From assembly GCA_016190545.1 (NCBI GenBank), contig JACPQI010000065.1, positions 1 through 18,976 on the forward strand: 18,976 nt of DNA, in the 5' to 3' direction. Positions 14,301-18,976 of this stretch are shown piece by piece. This DNA is from Chloroflexota bacterium. Lineage in GTDB: Bacteria; Chloroflexota; Dehalococcoidia; SHYB01; JACPQI01. The position numbers were made by a program, and so were the translations under genes. Each line of letters opens with the position of its first letter. Positions within the stretch are counted from its first letter, which is position 1. Below the pieces are notes generated by a model. That model ran no database searches, had not been told where the DNA came from, and saw only the letters and a list, made by a program, of their open reading frames with translations.

Positions 14301-15272
14301 CTAGCGTGTGGCGGCCCGGTGGGCCATGTACCATTCCTTGTAGTGGGCCAGGGCCTTCTCCAAGGGGTACGAAGGCGTATAGCCCAACTGCTCACGGGCA
14401 CGGCTCAGGTCCATAGGGCCAGCGACGTTGAACGGGAGCGGAGCGGCCCTGACCGTTGTATCCACCTTCACCTTGGCGCCGGAGAACACCCGCTGCACGA
14501 TGGCCGCCAACTCCTGCGGCGTGAAAAACTCCCCCGCGCCGATGTTGAACACCCTGTTCTTCAGCCCCTTGGCCCGGGAGGCCAGGAAGGCGCCCCGCGC
14601 CGCGTCCTCGGAGTAGGCGAATTCGAATCGCATGGTGGAGAGGGTGACCTCTTTCCCGGCGAGAGAGGCTTCCGTCCACCCTCGGACCATCTCCGTCAGC
14701 AGGCCACCGCCGCCAGGGGTCTTCCACGGCCCGAACAGGCCGGGGAAGCGCACTGCCACACAGTCCACGCCAAAGGCCTCCGCGTAGTTGATGGCCAGGG
14801 CTTCCGCCGCCTGTTTCGTGGTGGCGTAGACGCCGCGTGTCCGAGGAAAGGCCTCCTCTTTTGTGAGGTCGCCTCTGTCTTCGCCGCCCGTCATCATCAA
14901 GGGGATGGCGCTGCTGCTGCAGACCGTCACCCTCTCTATGCCAAAGATGCGAGCCGCCTCCAGGACGTTGGCGGTGCCCACCACGTTCACCATGACAGCC
15001 AGGTGCGGCTTCAACTGGGCGCCCGCCGTCAAGCCGGGGTTGGCCGCCGTGTGGATGATGCGCTCGACTTTCTCCTTGCGGATGGTCTCAGCCAGTTCGA
15101 GGGGGTTCAGCACGTCGCCCCGCACCACGACGCAGCGCTTCAGGTCGACGACCTCCGCCATCGCCTCCGGGTTGGGGGCGATGTCGTAGAGGATGGGCCT
15201 GCCGCCTGCCTCCAGCTCGTGCCGAGCCACCCGCGCCCCCACGGGCCCGGCGCCGGTAATCAAGGTGCTCAT
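14301..15272 (-). CDS. NAD-dependent epimerase/dehydratase (extended SDR) family protein
   Basis: 323 aa from ATG 15272 with AAAGGAG 4-5 bases upstream; the upstream open frame to 15392 overlaps SBP3 and is rejected. A Rossmann nucleotide-binding start is seen in MSTLITGAGPVGARVARHEL (G-x-G-x-x-G spacing), with acidic LYDIAP ending strand 2, which favours NAD. HTAANPGLT (95-103) and VCSSSAIPL supply the conserved small-residue and Ser positions, and GVYATTKQAAEAL carries the YxxxK catalytic pair. VRFPGLFGPWKTPGGG is the usual RxxxxYGP-like segment. The C-terminal part closes with TPSYPLEKALAHYKEWY. It might reduce, dehydrate or epimerise a hydroxy or keto group. It begins 19 bases after SBP3 stops, so it is surely in the same transcript. 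Not clearly a sugar enzyme; the context is CoA and flavin catabolism. Confidence 0.9.
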   Translation of the reverse strand: MSTLITGAGPVGARVARHELEAGGRPILYDIAPNPEAMAEVVDLKRCVVVRGDVLNPLELAETIRKEKVERIIHTAANPGLTAGAQLKPHLAVMVNVVGTANVLEAARIFGIERVTVCSSSAIPLMMTGGEDRGDLTKEEAFPRTRGVYATTKQAAEALAINYAEAFGVDCVAVRFPGLFGPWKTPGGGGLLTEMVRGWTEASLAGKEVTLSTMRFEFAYSEDAARGAFLASRAKGLKNRVFNIGAGEFFTPQELAAIVQRVFSGAKVKVDTTVRAAPLPFNVAGPMDLSRAREQLGYTPSYPLEKALAHYKEWYMAHRAATR

Positions 15273-15291
15273 GCCGCTCCTTTCGTCAGGG

Positions 15292-17061
15292 TTACTTGGA
15301 CGTGATGGTCTCCGCAAAGAGGCCAAACCCGCCCAGATGCGTGTTCTTCCACGAGCCAATACGTGCGCCGATGCCGTACAGGTCCGGCACAATGGCCACG
15401 GGTATGGTTGTGTAGTTTCCGTGCACTATGTTCATGAACTGGCGGATGAGGGCCACTTGCTTGGTAGTATCCGTCTCTCCCAGGGCCTGGTCAATGAGTG
15501 CGTCCGTCCTCGGGTCCGGGTGGTTGTAGGTGATCCCTCCGGAGTGGAAGAACACTCGCAGGAAGTTCATGTTGGTGGGCGTGACGGCGCCGTAGACGGT
15601 AGTCGCCTGGCCCATGTAGTCCTCCGGCTGGGGCCGTTTTCTCCAGTTCGTGAACAATGTTCCTGCATCCGTTGGGACGATTTGGGGAGTGATGCCTATG
15701 TTGGACCAGTAGCCTGCCGCGGCCTCAGCGAGTCGCGGCATCCAGGCGGCGCCGGGAGCCGAATAGCTATACACTCTGACGGAGAAGCCGCGTGAATAAC
15801 CGGCGGCAGCCAATAGCTCCTTGGCGCGCGTCGGGTTGTACGGCTCTGGTGTCCAGGAGGGATCCCAGCCCAGGGTACCGGGTGTTACCAGCATGCGCGG
15901 GGAGATTTCGGCCAAGCCGGTAAACAGCGTGTCGATGATCTCCTTGGTATTAATGGAGTTAAACAGGGCCTGTCGCACGTCCTTCTTTCCCAAAGGAAGC
16001 GCATCGACCCGGGGATCGCCATACCCCATCAATACGATGTTTGCGGTGTTCAGCCTGGGGATAGTCAACACACGTAGAGTCCCGCTCTTTTGGACCGAGG
16101 CAGCGGTGTCAAAGGAGCCGATATCCACCATGTCGGCGGCGCCAGTCCGCAGCATGGCGATTCGGGTGCTTTCTTCAGGGACCAGGAGAAGTTCCATCTC
16201 CTTGAACGCCGGCGTGGACCTGTACGGATGGGTGTAGGGTGATGGCTGGTAGACGAAGCGGACACCGCGTTCGCGGCGGACAAGCTGCCATGGCCCGGTC
16301 CCGATGGGCTTCTCTTCAAAACCGGTCTCGCCCACGCGGTCCGTGTAGGCCTTGGGCACTACCATGCCCTCCGAGCCTGTCCTAGGGCCAACGTCGTATG
16401 GCATGAGGGGCCAATTCCGTTTGAGGTTCACGCGGACGGATGTAGGAGACAGCACCGTTACAGACTCCACGCTCGCCTTATAGCTGGCGGCGTTCGTGCC
16501 CTGCCGTGGGCTGTCGGCGTGGGCGACGACGATGTCGTAGGTGAACTTCACGTCGTCCGCCGTCACCGGGTCGCCGTTGTGGAAGCGCATGCCAGGCCGC
16601 AGGTCGAGCGTCCAGCTTTTGGCATCGGCGGCCATCTGCCATCGCTGAATCACGCCAGGAGCAGGAGAGCCGTCCTCGTTGGTCGTGAACAGCGAATCGT
16701 ACATAGGGCCCAGGTAGCTGCGGGCCGCCGCGATGCGCCCAAAGGATGGCTGGACATCTTCGGTGACGAAGGAGGAGATGGCGACCGTCAGTTTGCCAGC
16801 CGGCCCAGACAGGGCAGCCGTGGCAGTCGCCGCCGGGCGTGTTGCCGCCGGCGCTGTGGTGGCGGTAGGCGCAGCGGTCGCCGCCGGCCTCGGGGTAGGC
16901 GTGGAGGGCGCCGCGGTTGCGGGTGGCCGCGTCGCCGTGGCGGCTGGCGCTCGCGTGGGGACCGGCGTCGCCTCTTCTCCGCCGCCGCAGGCCGCAGCCA
17001 GCAGGCCTAAGGCCATTGTCAGGAACACGATAAGGACACTGGGTTTCGTTAATCGTTCCAT
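15292..17061 (-). CDS. SBP3: extracellular solute-binding lipoprotein, SBP_bac_5 family
   Basis: 589 aa from ATG 17061, chosen for AGGAGG with 6-base spacing and because the signal peptide follows at once (MERLTKP, hydrophobic core, LGLLAAAC with lipid Cys25). An upstream ATG at 17187 would overlap the preceding gene. Residues 29-88 are a Thr/Pro/Ala linker. Family motifs: APGVIQRWQMAADAKSW, LRPGMRFHNGDPVTADDVKF, PIGTGPWQLVRRERGVRF and ARTNPTRAKE-like region before LLAAAGYSRGF. It is the nearest relative of SBP1 and its C-terminus (ARIGSWKNTHLGGFGL) is closest to the SBP remnant at 2093-2197. It lies between the unknown protein copy 2 (64-base gap) and the epimerase. The ligand is not predictable; peptide-type folds of this family bind many organics. 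No transporter core genes are visible. Confidence 0.92.
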   Translation of the reverse strand: MERLTKPSVLIVFLTMALGLLAAACGGGEEATPVPTRAPAATATRPPATAAPSTPTPRPAATAAPTATTAPAATRPAATATAALSGPAGKLTVAISSFVTEDVQPSFGRIAAARSYLGPMYDSLFTTNEDGSPAPGVIQRWQMAADAKSWTLDLRPGMRFHNGDPVTADDVKFTYDIVVAHADSPRQGTNAASYKASVESVTVLSPTSVRVNLKRNWPLMPYDVGPRTGSEGMVVPKAYTDRVGETGFEEKPIGTGPWQLVRRERGVRFVYQPSPYTHPYRSTPAFKEMELLLVPEESTRIAMLRTGAADMVDIGSFDTAASVQKSGTLRVLTIPRLNTANIVLMGYGDPRVDALPLGKKDVRQALFNSINTKEIIDTLFTGLAEISPRMLVTPGTLGWDPSWTPEPYNPTRAKELLAAAGYSRGFSVRVYSYSAPGAAWMPRLAEAAAGYWSNIGITPQIVPTDAGTLFTNWRKRPQPEDYMGQATTVYGAVTPTNMNFLRVFFHSGGITYNHPDPRTDALIDQALGETDTTKQVALIRQFMNIVHGNYTTIPVAIVPDLYGIGARIGSWKNTHLGGFGLFAETITSK

Positions 17062-17125
17062 CGCAGACCTCCTAAAGCTATGTCTGTCAACATCAAATTC
17101 GCCTTGCCACATGCTTGAGACTTTC

Positions 17126-18184
17126 CTACGGCCAGAGCGTACGCACCCACTCAACCTCATAGAGCACGTCCTTGACAGGGACGACACGCCCGTTGGGGTA
17201 GAGGACGGAGCCGTTCAGTGTGCCGAGGAACCAGGTGTCTAGCAGGTACCCGAACCGCATCGCCCAGATGCGGTTGATGCGCCCCGAGGCCACGGCCTCC
17301 ACGTCCACGATGGCCTTGGGGGAGCGCATGTTGACGTGCCATCGGCACGGCATGGTCGCCAGGCTGCGGGGGTCCTTCCAGTGCTCCAGGGTGTGGATGG
17401 TAACGTCGTTGTCGCCGAAGGGAAGGTACTCGCCGTCGACCATGATCCGGCCATACCTGTGGTTACCCCAACTGAAGCAGAAGAACTGGAGAGGGTCGCC
17501 GCCGCCGACAAACCACAGCATCTGCTGCGCCGTAGACCCCTGGCTGAAGGCTTGGCCCATAGCCATGGTGCTGATGCAGTGCTCATGGCCGCCGAAACCC
17601 TTAGCGATGGCATAGCTCTTCTGGCCCGCCTTGATGGTGCCGGTGCAGGTGGTGAACTGGTCGAAGTCCGCTACGGGGACCTCTTTCGGGAACTTCTTGA
17701 AGTCCCCGATGTAGTAGGAGGTCGGGGCTGTGCCTGTGATCTTCAGGTCGTAAGAGAGGTCGCCATCTTTGCCCTTGGCGGTCCAGTAGGGCGGGCGGCA
17801 GATGAATTCCGAACCACGGTACTTCCATACCACCTGGCTTGCGGTGCTGCTCACCTTCAGTTCGGTGTCCTTGCCGTAGTCCGCCGGCGAGAAGCCCTGG
17901 CAGATGTAATCAGTGTCGTTCATGTGGCCGCGCAGCTTCTTGGGGACGGCCAGGAACATGGTACAGACCGTTGCGGCCCGGTCCGCCATGAAGCCGTCTC
18001 GCGTTGCGCCGTGGAGGTAGTAGGGGGACGCCCAGAACAAGATGTCCTGATCACCTACCTCCGCAAAGATGACGTGTTCAGGCCCACCTTCGAAGATGTT
18101 CAGGTCCTTGGACAGCTTGGGGTAGAAGGGCTTCTCCAGGTCCAACGGAATGGTGCTTTGGGGCTTGAGCGCAGCGCGAGCCAT
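17126..18184 (-). CDS. Unknown conserved two-lobed protein, copy 2
   Basis: 352 aa, paralogue of the protein at 12109-13146 and by eye about half identical over the full length. It starts MARAALKPQSTI and ends VEWVRTLWP. Shared landmarks: AATVCTMFLAVPKKLRG, DTDYICQGFSPADYG, FICRPPYWTAKGKDGDLSY, TAPTSYYIGDFKKF, GFGGHEHCIST and RSLATMPCRWHVNMRS. The GGHEH and MLWFVGGGDPLQFFCFSWG segments again recall the AttH/CrtC-like double-lipocalin pattern, at low confidence. Compared with copy 1 it has a small insertion before MLWF (FSQGSTAQQ). AAGGAGG precedes the ATG by five bases. It heads the directon after the 186-base gap and is followed by SBP3. No signal peptide, so a cytoplasmic role is expected. 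Confidence 0.75.
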   Translation of the reverse strand: MARAALKPQSTIPLDLEKPFYPKLSKDLNIFEGGPEHVIFAEVGDQDILFWASPYYLHGATRDGFMADRAATVCTMFLAVPKKLRGHMNDTDYICQGFSPADYGKDTELKVSSTASQVVWKYRGSEFICRPPYWTAKGKDGDLSYDLKITGTAPTSYYIGDFKKFPKEVPVADFDQFTTCTGTIKAGQKSYAIAKGFGGHEHCISTMAMGQAFSQGSTAQQMLWFVGGGDPLQFFCFSWGNHRYGRIMVDGEYLPFGDNDVTIHTLEHWKDPRSLATMPCRWHVNMRSPKAIVDVEAVASGRINRIWAMRFGYLLDTWFLGTLNGSVLYPNGRVVPVKDVLYEVEWVRTLWP

Positions 18185-18241
18185 GGTAACCTCCTTGATT
18201 CTTCCTTCCTGACCTTCCTAACGTCGCCTAATAACAGCGGC

Positions 18242-18255
18242 CTGCCATATGGCAG
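18242..18255. promoter_or_regulatory. Perfect 14 bp palindrome in the 186 bp intergenic gap
   Basis: CTGCCATATGGCAG is fully self-complementary and lies about 60 bases upstream of the start of the unknown protein copy 2. On the minus strand a TTGACA (18289-18284) lies 28 bases upstream of it, but no acceptable -10 follows at 16-18 bases, so I do not call a promoter. The site could bind a dimeric regulator of the long directon. Otherwise the gap 18185-18370 holds nothing recognisable. Confidence 0.35.
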
Positions 18256-18370
18256 CCACGCCACACGAAACGGAGACGTCAAATGTCAAGCATCCTACGC
18301 AATACGCCTCCCTCTCTGGCGGTGCTGTCGCCGTGATGCGCCATTCGACTGCATCGCAATACCCCTTCAG

Positions 18371-18976
18371 TTATCCATCCCAGGGCTTCTCGGCGGCGGC
18401 GTTCGCTCCGGCGACGTGGCCGACGGCATAGGACTCAGCCAACGGCCCTCCGCCATGCGACAGCATTCCCCAGAAAGAACCCAGGTCGCCGGCGGAGTAG
18501 AGGCCCGGGATGGGTGTGTTGTCGGGATGGAGAACTTGCCCTCGGACATTCCTCTTTGGGCCGCCCTGGGTATCCGAGCCACCGAGCCAGAGCTGGACAG
18601 CGTAGAAGGGCGGGCTGTCCAGCGGCACCAGCGTGGGCGTGGGGCGGTGGAAATCGGGGTCTCGCCCCTCCTGGCAGTAGCGGTTGTAGGTCTTGACCGT
18701 CTCTTCCAAGACCGCAGCGCTCATCATGAGCCTGCCATCCGATTCCTTGCCTATGGCGCTGATAAGGTCGGCCACCGTGCGGCCCTTCATGATCCAGCCC
18801 TTCTCCATCTCGGCCCCGTTATCTTCGCTCCAGCGGTAGTAGTTGGGGCCCATGACCCCGCCTGGCGGGTTGCACGGCCCCAGGCCCATCGGCAGCGGCC
18901 CGCCACGCATCCGCTTCTCGTCGAAAATCCAATAGATCGGTATGCGCGGATAGCAGAGGCCGTGGGAATCATAGAA
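18371..18976 (-). CDS. FAD-binding flavoprotein dehydrogenase/reductase (FrdA/KstD-like), 5' part missing
   Basis: C-terminal 201 codons of a gene that starts beyond the right edge and stops with TAA at 18371. The end holds the second FAD-binding segment of the FAD_binding_2 family: GQVLHPDNTPIPGLYSAGDLG (split here as GQVLHPDNTP and IPGLYSAGDLG), then SFWGMLSHGGGPLAESYAVG and AGANAAAEKPWD. The cap-domain part has LEETVKTYNRYCQEGRDPDF and PPFYAVQLW before the conserved GGSDTQGGPKRNVRG. Members include fumarate and urocanate reductases, 3-ketosteroid dehydrogenases and tricarballylate dehydrogenase. They move hydride across a C=C bond using FAD. The catalytic region needed to choose among them is mostly outside the window. 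It precedes the directon by 186 bases and may or may not be co-transcribed. Confidence 0.88.
   Translation of the reverse strand, partial: FYDSHGLCYPRIPIYWIFDEKRMRGGPLPMGLGPCNPPGGVMGPNYYRWSEDNGAEMEKGWIMKGRTVADLISAIGKESDGRLMMSAAVLEETVKTYNRYCQEGRDPDFHRPTPTLVPLDSPPFYAVQLWLGGSDTQGGPKRNVRGQVLHPDNTPIPGLYSAGDLGSFWGMLSHGGGPLAESYAVGHVAGANAAAEKPWDG

Noticed and set aside
13650..15305. 551-codon plus-strand open frame spanning the LLM and epimerase genes
   Set aside because: It is antisense to two well-supported genes and shows no family motif, signal or ribosome site. Long antisense frames are common where codon third positions are GC-rich.
18260..18289. Promoter at TTGACA (18289-18284, minus strand)
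   Set aside because: No -10-like hexamer occurs at 16-18 bases; the sequence there is GTGTGG/TGTGGC.

Overview
This 19 kb, GC-rich window is a catabolic gene island in which every gene I can support lies on the minus strand, so it is read from right to left. Its gene content suggests an uncultured member of the Chloroflexota, of the Dehalococcoidia/SAR202 type. The hints are lipoproteins that follow the lipid cysteine with GGGE and a long Thr/Pro/Ala linker, repeated CaiB/BaiF CoA-transferases, a luciferase-like F420-type oxidoreductase and paired acyl-CoA dehydrogenases. The assignment is inference from gene content; there is no rRNA or other phylogenetic marker here.

Layout in transcription order. 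At the right edge is the C-terminal part of an FAD-binding fumarate-reductase/ketosteroid-dehydrogenase-like flavoprotein (18976-18371), then a 186 bp gap with a perfect 14 bp palindrome. A long directon of closely spaced genes follows: a two-lobed protein of unknown function (copy 2, 18184-17126), solute-binding lipoprotein SBP3 (17061-15292), an NAD-dependent epimerase/reductase (15272-14301), a luciferase-like oxidoreductase (14189-13176), a second copy of the unknown protein (13146-12109), a large and a small acyl-CoA dehydrogenase subunit (12070-10868 and 10835-9708), a YHS-domain metal-binding protein (9659-9447), CoA-transferase CaiB2 (9422-8226), SBP2 (8084-6342) and an amidohydrolase (6148-5321).

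Next comes a gene graveyard (about 5250-4856). It holds a fragment of the unknown-protein family, the N-terminus of a CaiB-type CoA-transferase, and the C-terminus of an rve-type transposase with an in-frame TGA. Immediately beyond it is a strong sigma70-type promoter with a GACCG-N6-CGGTC inverted repeat over the likely start site. This drives a second unit: a TetR regulator (4763-4038), SBP1 (3963-2197), a 34-codon remnant of a fourth SBP (2197-2093), CoA-transferase CaiB1 (2037-823) and a MaoC-like dehydratase that runs off the left edge (792-1).

How the genes may work together (inference): extracellular lipoproteins would capture an organic substrate, type III CoA-transferases would activate carboxylic acids as CoA thioesters, the acyl-CoA dehydrogenase pair and MaoC hydratase would carry out beta-oxidation-like steps, and the flavin/F420 oxidoreductase, amidohydrolase, epimerase and FAD dehydrogenase would process rings or side chains. 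The TetR protein would sense a pathway CoA ester. No permease or ATPase accompanies the three SBPs in the window. The most novel item is the unknown protein family, present as two intact copies and one fossil inside this CoA-dependent catabolic cluster. I saw no tRNA, rRNA, CRISPR array or convincing factor-independent terminator.
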